Assembly: GCA_012031335.1 (NCBI GenBank)
Contig: JAAUTT010000027.1
Coordinates: 1-14,220 of the forward strand
Length of the DNA stretch: 14,220 nt
Origin: Bacteroidales bacterium
Lineage (GTDB): Bacteria > Bacteroidota > Bacteroidia > Bacteroidales > JAAUTT01
Direction of reading: 5' to 3'
Part shown: one piece after another, positions 1-8,908 of the stretch
How positions within the stretch are numbered: the stretch's first letter is position 1
Layout: the number at the start of each line of letters is the position of its first letter
Notes under the pieces: generated by a model
What the model was told of the DNA's origin: nothing
Seen by the model: the letters and a program-made list of their open reading frames with translations, nothing else
Database searches by the model: none
Translations under genes and position numbers: made by a program

Positions 1-1
1 G

Positions 2-769
2 ATACTTGACAAGTATAAGCTAGGTGCTATAAATGGGACTTCTATTGCTACATCCAGTCCTTCGAGTTTTGTTTCTCATGAATTTGCTTATGTTATCGAG
101 CGTGATAATAGTGAAGCAACATGGGAAGAAATACTTATGACTATAAATAGTGACAGCAATACATCAATAAATACTTTAATAATGATGTTTATGTCGGGTA
201 GTTTGGCAATAATTGGACTTTACACAAATTCACTTCATATTGTTGTTGCAGGAATGCTTATTGCTCCTGGTTTCATGCCCATCAGCAGAATAGCGCTTGG
301 TATTGTTACAAAGGTGGTTACTTGGAAGTATGGATTATACGATTTCTTTAAGGGTTACCTTTTGTTATTATCAGGAGCAGCCTTTACATCGATTGTATTC
401 TTAATATCAGGTTATGACATCATTTATGATTCTGATACTTATTACGTCATTAATAATACCATGTTCAAATACTGGACTACATTTTCATATCCATCGATAT
501 TTGCATCTATAGCTGCCAGTATTGCAGGAGCGATAATTCTGGCTACTAGAAAATCTGTTTTCGCATCAGGTGTGATGATTGGACTTGCTTTGGTGCCCTC
601 TGCATCAATAATTGCTTCAGCATTATTAAGTGCAGAATTTCAAACAGCAGGATTGGCTTTTTTACGTTTTATTACTGATTCTATGATAGTATTTGTTTTT
701 TCATTGACCATATTTTACTGGAAAAAATATATTTTCATAAAAGAAGAATGCAAATATAGCTTCTGTTGA
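2..769 (+). CDS. DUF389 (TIGR00341-like) integral membrane protein, 5' end cut by window edge
   Basis: The reading frame is open from base 2 to the TGA at 767-769, giving about 255 C-terminal residues; the true start lies left of the window. After a soluble stretch (ending near TWEEIL) come hydrophobic segments typical of DUF389: the first helix runs into IGLYTNSLHIVVAGMLIAP, and later come helices with ASIAGAIILA and GVMIGLALVPSASIIASALL. The pattern of a TNS turn, GAMLIAP-like motif and ALVP motif is what identifies the family. The biochemical role of DUF389 proteins is not established, so I give none. An ATG at 137 lies inside the frame and is unlikely to be the start, because conserved sequence continues upstream of it. 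The last residues differ from a possible continuation in another frame (ANIASVDVSYQIEI, stopping near 819), so the C terminus may also be affected by an indel, but I cannot show this. Confidence 0.75.
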   Translation: MLDKYKLGAINGTSIATSSPSSFVSHEFAYVIERDNSEATWEEILMTINSDSNTSINTLIMMFMSGSLAIIGLYTNSLHIVVAGMLIAPGFMPISRIALGIVTKVVTWKYGLYDFFKGYLLLLSGAAFTSIVFLISGYDIIYDSDTYYVINNTMFKYWTTFSYPSIFASIAASIAGAIILATRKSVFASGVMIGLALVPSASIIASALLSAEFQTAGLAFLRFITDSMIVFVFSLTIFYWKKYIFIKEECKYSFC

Positions 770-1040
770 TGTTAGCTATCAAATTGAAATCTAATCAGAT
801 GGACTAATAATAGAATAATCTTTAAATAATACACCAGATTTAATGACAGAAAAAGATTATAACCATAAAGCTAATGATAAACAATGACCTGTGCATCACG
901 CGGTTTAAAAAATTGCCGAAACAGAAGGTTATTAAAGGGTTATAATCCGCTTCAACCTTTGTGTAAACCCACAGGAAATCGCCCTTAATTTTCAACTTTT
1001 CATACAGCCTAACCGCTGTGTGACCATAAAATTTTCATAA

Positions 1041-3056
1041 ATGACAAGGCAAGAAGCCGAATTAATTCTACAAAGTAAATTCAAGCTTGGCAAGTTCTAT
1101 GATGAACAATGGGGAACTATTGAAAAGATTCTTAAAGGTGAACGAGTACTTTTAATTGAGAAAACTGGTTTTGGAAAATCACTTTGTTTTCAATTTCCTG
1201 CAACTGTTTTTAATGGAACAACAATTGTTTTTTCGCCTTTAATTGCTTTAATGCGAGACCAGGTTAAAAAGCTTAATGGCCTTGGTATTAATGCCAAGTG
1301 CATTAATAGTGAGCAGACCCAGGAACAAAATACAGTGATAATTGAAGAAGCAAAACAAGGTAAAATCCAGATACTTTATATCGCTCCCGAGAGGCAGGAG
1401 AATACGGAGTGGCTTGAAGCTACCCAACAAATGAAGCTTTCAATGGTAGTAGTTGACGAGGCGCATTGCATTTCGGTATGGGGTCATGATTTTCGCCCGG
1501 CTTTCCGACGCATTATTAATCTTGTAAAGCTATTGCCTGCTGGTTTGCCAGTGCTTGCAACCACTGCTACAGCAACAAAAAAGGTCGAAGAAGATATTGC
1601 CACTCAAATCGGAAACAATATCACAACAATTAGAGGAAATTTAATGCGCGATAATTTTAAATTATTTGTTGTAAACGTATCCTCAGAGGATGAAAAGTTA
1701 ATTTGGCTAGGGCAACATATCGAAAAACTGCCAGGCTCAGGTATTTTATATACAGGAACACGCATAGACACGGAGATTTACTCGAAATGGTTTGAATATC
1801 TAAAGATTTCTTCTTCCGGATATAATGCCGGACTTGATGCTGATTCAAGAATAGCGATTGAAGAAGGCTTAATGAATAACAAATGGAAATGTGTAATCTC
1901 AACAAACGCATTAGGCATGGGGATTGATAAGCCTGATATTCGATTTATCATTCACACCCAAATTCCACAGTCCCCAATTCATTATTATCAGGAAATTGGC
2001 AGAGCGGGCAGAGACGGTCGAACTTCATATATAATTCTCTTTTATAATCCCGATGATAAAAAATTACCCGAATCTTTTGTTGAAGGCGGCCGCCCGGCAA
2101 TAAATAAATATGAAAAAGTAATTTCGGCAATTAAAACCGAATTGCTTGGAGAAAAGGAGTTAATGAAAAGGACTAATTTAAAACAAACACAAGTAAGGGT
2201 TATAAAAGCTGATCTCATTGATCAAGGCATTATTAGAGAAGTGATATTTGGAAAAAGTAAAAAGCTGGAATATATTCCAAATGCGCCTCAACTTAATGTT
2301 CGGGCATTTGAGGCGCTAAGGAACAGTAAACTTGACGATTTGAACCAAATGATTCAATATGTTGAGACCTCACAATCAAGAATGAAATTCCTTTGCGATT
2401 TTTTAGGGGATAAACCGGATACTGATTTCAAAAATTGCGATAATACAGGTCTTAAAAAGATTATTGTAAACCCAACGCCCGAATGGATAACCAAACTTAC
2501 CGAATTTAGAGAAGATTATTTTCCCGAGTTAATCGTTGAGACTCCACATTCCAATATAGTTAATGGAGTAGCCGCGTCATACTATGGCTTTTCTAATGTG
2601 GGTTCCACAATTCATCGTTGTAAATACGAAAATGGAGGCGATTACCCCGATTTTCTGCTTAAACTAGCCTTGAAGGCATTCCGAAAAAAGTTCAATCAGG
2701 AAAAATTTGATATGATTGTATATGTACCGCCAACCAAATCGGGCCATTTAGTTAAAAACTTTGCTGAAAAACTTTCTCAGGTTTTAAAACTCCCCATTTC
2801 TCACGATTTGATAAAACAACGTTCTACAGAAGAACAAAAAGCGTTTGAAAACAGTGTTTTAAAGGCCGAGAATGTTAAAGATGCATTTACTTTTAAAACC
2901 CCATTGCACATAGAGGGCAAATCTATTCTGCTTATCGACGATATTTTTGATAGTGGTGCAACCATTAAGGAACTAGGCAAATTTTTTAGTAATTTAGGAG
3001 CCATAAAAATCGCTCCGCTTGTTATAGCGAGGACTGTTGGAGGAGACTTAGTATGA
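1041..3056 (+). CDS. recQ: RecQ-like superfamily 2 DNA helicase with C-terminal ComF-like phosphoribosyltransferase domain (RqlH-like)
   Basis: Intact 671-residue protein. The helicase core occupies about residues 1-370: Walker A TGFGKS at 42-47, DEAHCISVWGHDFRP from 139 (the RecQ form of motif II with its aromatic-rich loop), TATAT motif III, STNALGMGIDKPDIRFIIH motif V, and QEIGRAGRDGR motif VI at 317-327. These residues are those of ATP-driven 3'-5' DNA unwinding enzymes. The zinc-binding region is degenerate: of the usual four cysteines I see only C452 and C466. There is no HRDC domain. Residues from about 545 form a PRTase fold resembling ComF, with QRSTEEQ, an ENVKDAF stretch, and the PRPP loop LIDDIFDSGAT at 631-641. 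The stop overlaps the next ATG (ATGA at 3053-3056), so it is coupled to the DprA-like gene. This layout matches E. coli RqlH rather than housekeeping RecQ. The link to RqlH is from memory of domain layout, not alignment. Confidence 0.9.
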   Translation: MTRQEAELILQSKFKLGKFYDEQWGTIEKILKGERVLLIEKTGFGKSLCFQFPATVFNGTTIVFSPLIALMRDQVKKLNGLGINAKCINSEQTQEQNTVIIEEAKQGKIQILYIAPERQENTEWLEATQQMKLSMVVVDEAHCISVWGHDFRPAFRRIINLVKLLPAGLPVLATTATATKKVEEDIATQIGNNITTIRGNLMRDNFKLFVVNVSSEDEKLIWLGQHIEKLPGSGILYTGTRIDTEIYSKWFEYLKISSSGYNAGLDADSRIAIEEGLMNNKWKCVISTNALGMGIDKPDIRFIIHTQIPQSPIHYYQEIGRAGRDGRTSYIILFYNPDDKKLPESFVEGGRPAINKYEKVISAIKTELLGEKELMKRTNLKQTQVRVIKADLIDQGIIREVIFGKSKKLEYIPNAPQLNVRAFEALRNSKLDDLNQMIQYVETSQSRMKFLCDFLGDKPDTDFKNCDNTGLKKIIVNPTPEWITKLTEFREDYFPELIVETPHSNIVNGVAASYYGFSNVGSTIHRCKYENGGDYPDFLLKLALKAFRKKFNQEKFDMIVYVPPTKSGHLVKNFAEKLSQVLKLPISHDLIKQRSTEEQKAFENSVLKAENVKDAFTFKTPLHIEGKSILLIDDIFDSGATIKELGKFFSNLGAIKIAPLVIARTVGGDLV

Positions 3057-4194
3057 TAAAAGATGCAGCATATTGGATAGCTTTGGCTCACATGCCCAGA
3101 TGGGGTTATTTAAAAATTAATAACCTAATAATTAAATTCTATCACGAAAATAAAATTTCTATAGAAGAATTCTTCAATTTATCGGAAAATGATTTGAAGA
3201 ATAATTATGCCTTAGAGCCCAAAGAGATTTCGGATATTCTCAACGCCAAATCTGAATTAGCTAACAATGCATTTTTAGCTGAATCTTTATATAGTCAAGG
3301 TTACGAACTAATTCCAATAATTTCTTCTGATTATTCAAAGACCTTAAAAGTAATTTAAAAGCAGCTCATTCACCTGCATTACTGTACATTAAGGGCAATA
3401 AAAAAATAATGCAGGAAAAATCGCTTGCAGTTGTTGGGTCTAGAGATGCTTCCGAAATTTCCTTAAAGTTTACCGATAATATTGCAAAATTAGCGAGTAA
3501 AGAATATAAAGTTGTTGTAAGTGGTTTTGCCAAAGGGATTGATAAACAGGCTTTGGATTCTGCAATTAATTACAAGGGTCAAAGCATAATAGTTTTGCCT
3601 CAGGGCATAATGACATTTAATTCAGGATTTAAAACGTACTATAAACAAATAGTGGATGGTGATGTGTTGGTGTTAAGTACATTTCATCCAAAGGCACCCT
3701 GGAAAGCAGAGTTGGCAATGGCTCGCAACCCAATTATATATGGACTTGCCGATGAGATTTATGTTGCTGAATCTTCTGAAAAAGGAGGAACATGGTCGGG
3801 CGTTATTGATGGCTTGAGAAAAGGTAGGGTTATATATATCCGAAACCCACAGTTAAACGAAAAAAACGCTAACAATATTTTAATTTCTAAAGGAGCAGTA
3901 CCGGTTGATTTTGAAGGTTCGAAAATTGAAGAGCAGCATGCAGCCTTGAATGTAGAACAAACAAATGCAATATCAGAACCTGATGACCAGGATCAGCCAG
4001 AACACAGAGTTATTGCATTGTTAAAGAAAAGCGAATATTCGGCGAAAGAAATAATAGATATACTTCAGATTAAATGGACGGAGCATCAATTAAAAAATTA
4101 TTTAAAAACACTGAGCGAAGTTGAGTGTATTAAAAAGAAACCATTGAAATATCGCTTTAAACAATTGGCAATTACACAGGGTACACTTTTTTAA
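3053..4194 (+). CDS. dprA: DprA-like protein (RqlI/ShosA-like partner of the RecQ-PRTase), one frameshift
   Basis: Starts within the recQ-like stop codon (ATGA), so translation is probably coupled. The frame breaks at the AAAA run 3346-3349; adding one A joins DYSKTLK to SNLKAAHSPALLYIKGN and gives a 380-residue protein, a normal DprA length. Without correction the first part stops at 3358 and an internal ATG at 3409 opens the rest. Domain order: an N-terminal helical region (about 1-95), a Rossmann core with VVGSRDAS and SGFAKGID (both DprA hallmarks, for ssDNA binding), an ARNPIIYGLADEIYVAE segment equivalent to the canonical RN-I-GL-EA region, and a C-terminal winged helix (about 320-375, EHRVIALLKK onward). 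Ordinary DprA loads RecA on incoming single strands; here the fixed pairing with a RecQ-PRTase suggests instead a modulator of that helicase, as RqlI is for RqlH. That role is inference. Confidence 0.85.
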
Positions 4195-4329
4195 AAACTA
4201 ACGCATAGTCGTAAGCATATGTAACTGTCCTTTTGCTATTTTGGGATTAGCAATATGAAAAATGTGATATTGATAATGAAAGTTAAAAATGGAATATCAA
4301 TTAAAGACTAATATTTTGCAGTTTGATTT

Positions 4330-4911
4330 ATGAACATTCAGGAAGATGAAATTTTTGTACCAAAAAGCAGACAGGATTGGCGAAAATGGTTAGAAGAAAA
4401 TCATCAATTCAAAAGTGCTGTCTGGTTGATATACTATAAAAATAAGACAAATAAACCTACGGTGAAATATAACGAGGCTGTTGATGAGGCTCTTTGTTAT
4501 GGATGGATCGATAGCAAAACTAAATCACTCGATGATGAAAAATTTATGCAATTCTTTAGTAAAAGAAAACCTAAAAGTGTTTGGTCAAAAGTTAACAAAG
4601 AAAATATTCAAAGATTAATTGATTGTGGTTTAATGACAGTTGAAGGATTTAAATCCATTGAAATTGCAAAACAAAATGGTTCATGGACAATTCTAGATAC
4701 TGCTGAATCATTGATAATTCCAAATGATTTAGAGTCGGAATTAAAAAAAAACACCAATGCACTTGAATATTTTCATAGTTTAAGTAGGTCAGATAAAAGA
4801 AATATATTGCAATGGTTGGTTTTAGCGAAACGAAATGAAACAAGACTAAAGCGAATTGAAGAAATAGTATATTTTGCAGGACTAGCTCAAAAACCTAAAC
4901 AATTTAGATGA
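4330..4911 (+). CDS. YdeI/OmpD-associated (OmdA) family protein
   Basis: Intact 193-residue soluble protein with no signal peptide or membrane segment. The N-terminal half carries the family pattern: DWRKWLEENH, VWLIYYKN, YNEAVDEALCYGWIDS (residues about 50-65), then FFSKRKPKSVWSKVNKENIQRL. The C-terminal part has the short helical region ending in WLVLAKRNETRLKRIEEIV that closes these proteins. Members are often named bacteriocin-protection or OmpD-associated proteins, but the molecular function is not settled, and I infer none. It sits 135 bp after the DprA-like gene and about 300 bp before the ABC operon, so it is probably its own transcription unit. ATG at 4330 is preferred because the conserved start of the domain follows within about 15 residues. 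Confidence 0.85.
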   Translation: MNIQEDEIFVPKSRQDWRKWLEENHQFKSAVWLIYYKNKTNKPTVKYNEAVDEALCYGWIDSKTKSLDDEKFMQFFSKRKPKSVWSKVNKENIQRLIDCGLMTVEGFKSIEIAKQNGSWTILDTAESLIIPNDLESELKKNTNALEYFHSLSRSDKRNILQWLVLAKRNETRLKRIEEIVYFAGLAQKPKQFR

Positions 4912-5010
4912 AAATATTTTGGCTTTGAAAATAACCATACGCAAATTCAGTTACATTTTGTATTTTGTCCCAATTGTGGTGTAAAATTGGATATTTCACG
5001 ATCAATATGA
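4912..5010 (+). pseudogene. possible zinc-ribbon coding remnant in frame behind the YdeI-like stop
   Basis: Directly after the TGA at 4909-4911, and in the same frame, 32 codons stay open to the TGA at 5008-5010. The end reads HFVFCPNCGVKLDISRSI, which has the CPNCG knuckle of a rubredoxin-like zinc ribbon. No start codon lies between the two stops. It could be the tail of a lost small gene, an extension of the YdeI-like protein separated by a substituted stop codon, or chance. Only one CxxC pair is visible, so a complete zinc site is not present. Confidence 0.25.
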
Positions 5011-5211
5011 TTATTAATGTTTTTTTAAAAGCCAGGCGACAAAACAGAATGATTGCAGAATACCTTGAATTTATCAACCAAGCAGATGTAGTCCGGCGGT
5101 TTTTATAATTTAGCGAATTAAGTTTTTAAAATATACAGGTCAAAAAAAATTTTTAATTTCGAAATTTCTAAAAAAAGTTAGAAGGAAAAAAAAGCGCATA
5201 AATTGAATATT
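4912..5211. other. 300-bp gap between ydeI-like gene and ABC operon
   Basis: Apart from the zinc-ribbon remnant at its left end, I see only AT-rich sequence. A 19-codon open stretch (ATG at 5049, TAA at 5106) reads MIAEYLEFINQADVVRRFL; it has no recognisable family and I do not call it a gene. The right end (about 5100-5200) is rich in A and T runs and presumably holds the promoter of the ABC operon, but I cannot place its boxes. An AGAAGGA stretch near 5180 is too far from the ATG at 5212 to be a ribosome site. Confidence 0.4.
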
Positions 5212-6158
5212 ATGAGTCAATCTGAAATTCTTGAAGTAAGCTCACTTTGTAAAAACTATAAAACGGTTGAGGCTGTCAGCGATATTTCGTTCAGCATGGA
5301 ACAGGGCGATATTTTTGCCTTTCTGGGTCCAAATGGGGCTGGTAAAACTACTACCCTGCGCATGATACTGGATATTATCAAACCTGATAGTGGTACCATC
5401 CACTGGGGGCTGAATACGACAAGCGATTTTCAACCCATTGCCGGTCAGATTGGATATTTGCCCGAGGAACGCGGACTTTATACCGATTTACATGTAATAC
5501 GTTCTTTGGTATACCTGGCTTCTATCAGAGGTATGGATCCTGCAAGAGCTAAGTCAGCAGCAATGGAATGGCTCGAAAAACTCGAACTTGCCGATCGGGC
5601 CAAAGAAAAAATTACAAACCCTTTCAAAGGGAAACCAGCAAAAAAATTCAGTTTGTAGCATCTATTCTTCATCAACCCCGTTTTGCCATTCTCGATGAGC
5701 CTTTTTCAGGATTGGATCCACTCAACCAGGAGAAATTTATTGAATACATTAAAGAAATAAGTGCCCGGGGAACCACAATACTGCTAAGCGCACATCAAAT
5801 GCAGCTAATCGAAAAAATAGCAACAAAAATTTTTTTAATTAACCGGGGAAAGCAAATTTACTATGGATCGTTAAGCGGTATTTTTAAGGAGTACGGTGGT
5901 AAACATATTCTCGATATTACATTTAAGGAGGATGCATTGCAAAAGCTTGTTCAAAATCTCCGGGGTGTCGAAAGCTTTACCTGGGAAAACGACAGAAATG
6001 TGCGGATTACCTTTAACCATAATATCGATTTAAATATTGTGCTTTCCGAATTATCGCAGCTTGGCGGAATTGCCGACATCACAAGTCGTAAGCCCGACTT
6101 GCACGATATTTTTGTTCAACTTGTAAAGAATCATCAAATTAGCCAAATACGAAATTAA
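5212..6158 (+). CDS. ABC-2 type transporter ATPase (NatA/YhaQ-like, with DUF4162-like tail), two indels
   Basis: ATP-binding subunit of an exporter. Walker A GPNGAGKT is at about residues 39-46, followed by a Q-loop region (IGYLPEERGLY), Walker B AILDEP (D161, E162) and an H-loop LSAHQ. The C-terminal part after about 215 matches the DUF4162 extension seen on NatA/YhaQ-type ATPases. Two extra bases disrupt the frame around the ABC signature: one in CCC 5619-5621 and one in the seven-A run 5640-5646. Removing both yields ITNLSKGNQQKIQFVAS, which restores a proper LSKGNQ signature and a 314-residue protein. As written, the sequence stops at 5658, just before Walker B. I take ATG 5212 rather than the upstream TTG at 5203. 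The permease starts 9 bp after the stop, so the two form an operon. Substrate is unknown; the relatives are linked to Na+ or drug export. Confidence 0.88.
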
Positions 6159-6167
6159 TCCATACCA

Positions 6168-7349
6168 ATGAATTATTTTAAACAGGTTATAACCGTTACA
6201 AACTGGGAATATCGAAGGTTTTTCAAACCCAAAAACGAATTATTGGGTATTTTAATAATGGTAATTGCTTCTGTAAGCTTTTATTTTGCAACACGATTTT
6301 TGTTATCGGATGCAGAAGAAAAACCCTTAATTGTTGTAGAGAAAAATACCGACAAGGTATTGAAGGAAATGCTTAATCAACAATTTGTTTTAAAAGAAAT
6401 TCCGCCGGAAAATAAGAAGGCCCATCTGGAATTAATATCACGCAACAAGGAAGAAATGCTTTTGGTAGAAGTTGGTACCGATTTATAGTTCATACCTATA
6501 AAAAACCAAGGTGTTAAAAATGCTTCAACCTATTCTGCAGGATTATAAACGGAAAAAGGTTATGAAGTCATTAAACATAAGCGAAAGTAACTTTCAAACT
6601 ATAGTATCTCCGGTAATTATTAAAGAATCGTATGTATATGGCGATAATCAAAAAAGCCGGGTTGTCATGGCGTACTTTTTTGCAGGATTAATGATAATGG
6701 CTGTTTTTCTAAGTTTTGCCTACCAGTTTACGGCCATTACCGGCGAAAAACAGCTGAAAATAACCGAGCAGATAGTGTCGGCAGTAAAGCCTCAGGTATG
6801 GATGGACGGTAAAATTTACGGTATTTCACTTACAGGTATTTCTTCGATGTTAACTTATTCGCTTATGAGCATCATTGGCGCCATTCTGTTTTTCAGTTTA
6901 CCGGATTTCCCATTTCCGGCATATTGAAGTATTTACATTTGCCCTCCATTCTGTTGTTTTTTGCCTATGCCCTCATTGGAATTCTGATATGGAATGCAAT
7001 TCTTGCAGCCGTAGCCTCGGTTATTACCGATCCGAATAATTCGGGAAAGAGCTCACTAATGATGTTACCCATACTTTTTGTTATGGCATCTTTTCTTGTA
7101 ATACGAGATCCGGATAGTAATTTAGCAGTGTTTTTATCCTGGTTTCCACTCACTTCTGCCAGTGCAATGCCAATGCGCTGGGCAATTACCGAAGTTAGTT
7201 TCTGGCAAATAATGGGTTCAATGCTGGTTCTTTTCTTGACTTTTTACCTGCTTCGCAGGCTGGCTGCGGCTATATTCAGGGTTTCAATTCTTATTAATGG
7301 TAAGGAACCTTCGTGGAGAGAAGTTTTTAAACTTATAAAGGAGTTATAA
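6168..7349 (+). CDS. ABC-2 type transporter permease (NatB/YhaP-like), three indels
   Basis: Membrane partner of the preceding ATPase. Corrected length is 394 residues: one N-terminal helix (LLGILIMVIASVSFYFATRF), a long extracytoplasmic loop to about residue 165, then five helices. The stretch ITGEKQLKITEQIVSAVKPQ followed by WMDGKIYG is the coupling-helix region typical of ABC2_membrane_3 proteins of the NatB/YhaP group. One base is missing at each of three places: TTT 6482-6484 (restores GTDFIVHTYKK), the six-A run 6500-6505 (restores KTKVLKMLQP), and TTTCCC 6906-6911 (restores SLPDFPISGILKYLH). Uncorrected, the gene splits into three pieces with stops at 6488, 6927 and 7349. It lies 9 bp after the ATPase and 29 bp before the radical SAM gene, so all three may share a transcript. 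Confidence 0.85.
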
Positions 7350-7378
7350 AAACCTGCTTCATATAAGTACAATAATAC

Positions 7379-8270
7379 ATGAAAATATTCGAAACCAACT
7401 GCCAGTCGGCATTACATAAACTTAAGCGTAAAATTCCTTTTGGCTGGGACTTGAATATTTACCGGGGATGCAGTCATGGATGCAAATATTGCTATGCAAT
7501 TTATTCGCACGATTACCTGAACGATCACGATTATTTTGGCAGTATCCATGTAAAAACAAATATTGTAGACAAACTTGAAGCCGAATTGAAAAGTAAAACA
7601 TGGAAGCGGGAAATAATCAATATTGGTGGTGTTACCGATTCCTACCAGGCTTGCGAAGCAGATTATAAAATTATGCCTCAAATCTTAAAACTTTTGATCA
7701 GGTATAAAACTCCTGCTATTATTTCAACCAAATCGGATTTGATTCTGCGCGATTACGACCTGATTGATGAGCTGTCGGGAATAACTTATATAAATGTTGC
7801 TGCAACTGTTACAACTACAAATGAAGACTTGCGGGAAATAATCGAACCAGGATCGTGCTCGTCTTCCAAACGTTTTGCAATGTTGAAAGCTTTCAGGAAA
7901 TCCAATGCTTCAGTTGGTTTGCATGTTATGCCTGTTATACCCTTTATTACTGATGATGAGGAGAATATTGAATCTCTTTGCGAAATGGCCCGTAGGGCAG
8001 ATGTACATTATATGCTTCCGGGTACACTTTACCTGAGGGGCCAAACCAGAAACTATTTCCTTAACTTTGTGAAACAACAGTTTCCGCAGGTTTTCCCACA
8101 GATTAGCGAACTCTATAAGAAGGGTGGAGCCACAAAAGACCTATAAAGATAATTTGTATCTAATGGTTAACAGGTTACGAAATAAGTATCAACTCTCAGG
8201 AAACTATTCAGCACCCATGAAATTGAAAATGCATATTAATCGTGAACCCGGGTTGTTTGATAACCTCTAA
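7379..8270 (+). CDS. radical SAM protein, spore-photoproduct-lyase-like (SPL family), one indel
   Basis: The N-terminal part carries the radical SAM cluster motif CSHGCKYCY with C31, C35 and C38 (CX3CX2C), which binds the [4Fe-4S] cluster that cleaves S-adenosylmethionine. Downstream are NIGGVTDSYQACE, PAIISTKSDLILRD, a NVAATVTTTN strand and VMPVIPFITDD, the barrel elements of the SplB/Rv2578c-like group. Most members outside spore formers have unknown substrates, so no DNA-repair role is claimed. The frame closes at 8146 because of one extra A in AAAA 8134-8137; removing it continues KTYKDNLYLMVNRLRNKYQL to the TAA at 8268-8270 and gives 296 residues, the usual family length. The extension contains the conserved helical tail, which supports the correction. 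Co-transcription with the ABC genes is suggested by the 29-bp gap only. Confidence 0.85.
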
Positions 8271-8325
8271 AACTCCCATAAAAATATTATAAAAATTGAA
8301 TAGTTAAAAGCTATATTGAAGTAGT

Positions 8326-8856
8326 ATGAAACATTTTTTACTGGTTTTGGTAGTTCTTTTAAATTCTTTCTTTTTAAATAGTCAGTTTGCAAGGGTTAAT
8401 CATGTGCATGCTGTTAAAGCAACAGTTTTGGGATTATCGTATAGTTACGAACGCTCCATTGGAAATGAGAGTGTAATCAATATTGAATGTATGGTGGCCG
8501 GTAGATTTGGATCAAACATATTTTTGAGCGATTATTGGGTAATTGCTCCTGTATTAAGGGTGGAACCCCGATATTATTACAATTATCTTAGAAGAAAAGA
8601 ATACGGTAAAAAAAATATTGAATAATGCTGCAAATTATTTGTCGTTATCGTACGATTACCAGTTTGGAGTGAGTATAGGTAAAAATGCTCATGCAATATC
8701 GAATTTAACAGTAATGCCTAAATGGGGTCTTAAAAGGACAATGAGGATAATTAATTTATTTTTGAATTGGCCGGCGGAGTTGGTGCTTTTAAGCAGGAAA
8801 GAGAAAATTGGAAAGGTGCAATAGGCCTCGATTTAAGATTTGGTTTTGCATTTTAA
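8326..8856 (+). CDS. small outer-membrane beta-barrel protein, hypothetical, two indels
   Basis: Begins with a signal peptide (MKHFLLVLVVLLNSFFLNSQ). The rest alternates polar and hydrophobic residues in strand-like blocks (VLGLSYSYERSIG, APVLRVEPRYYYNYL, NYLSLSYDYQFGVSI, GAIGLDLRFGFAF) and ends in phenylalanine, as outer-membrane barrel proteins do. Corrected length is 176 residues. Two indels: one extra A in the eight-A run 8608-8615 (restores YGKKILNNAANYLSL) and one missing T in the five-T run 8759-8763 (restores NLFFELAGGVGAFKQERENW up to the TAA at 8854). I recognise no named family with certainty; it resembles small barrel proteins common in Bacteroidota. The strand pattern across both junctions supports one gene. 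It lies upstream of a cell-wall enzyme gene on the same strand, but I see no functional link. Confidence 0.65.
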
Positions 8857-8908
8857 ACTATTTAAGTACAGGTGACAAAAGGATTCTTTTACATACTTAT
8901 GTGAGTTT

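Noticed and set aside
884..988. Thirty-four-codon open frame upstream of the recQ-like gene
   Set aside because: No recognisable motif, no ribosome site and unusual composition; the 271-bp gap shows nothing else I can support.
1248..3091. Four minus-strand open frames of 60-96 codons inside the recQ-like gene
   Set aside because: They lie opposite an intact helicase gene with all motifs, show no family features and are ordinary antisense open frames.
4233..4253. Short inverted repeat TTGCTA / TAGCAA after the DprA-like gene
   Set aside because: The stem is only 6 bp with a 9-nt loop, AT-rich and without a T-run; it could easily occur by chance, so I do not call a terminator.
5049..5108. Nineteen-codon open frame before the ABC operon
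   Set aside because: Too short, with no family match; consistent with random intergenic sequence.
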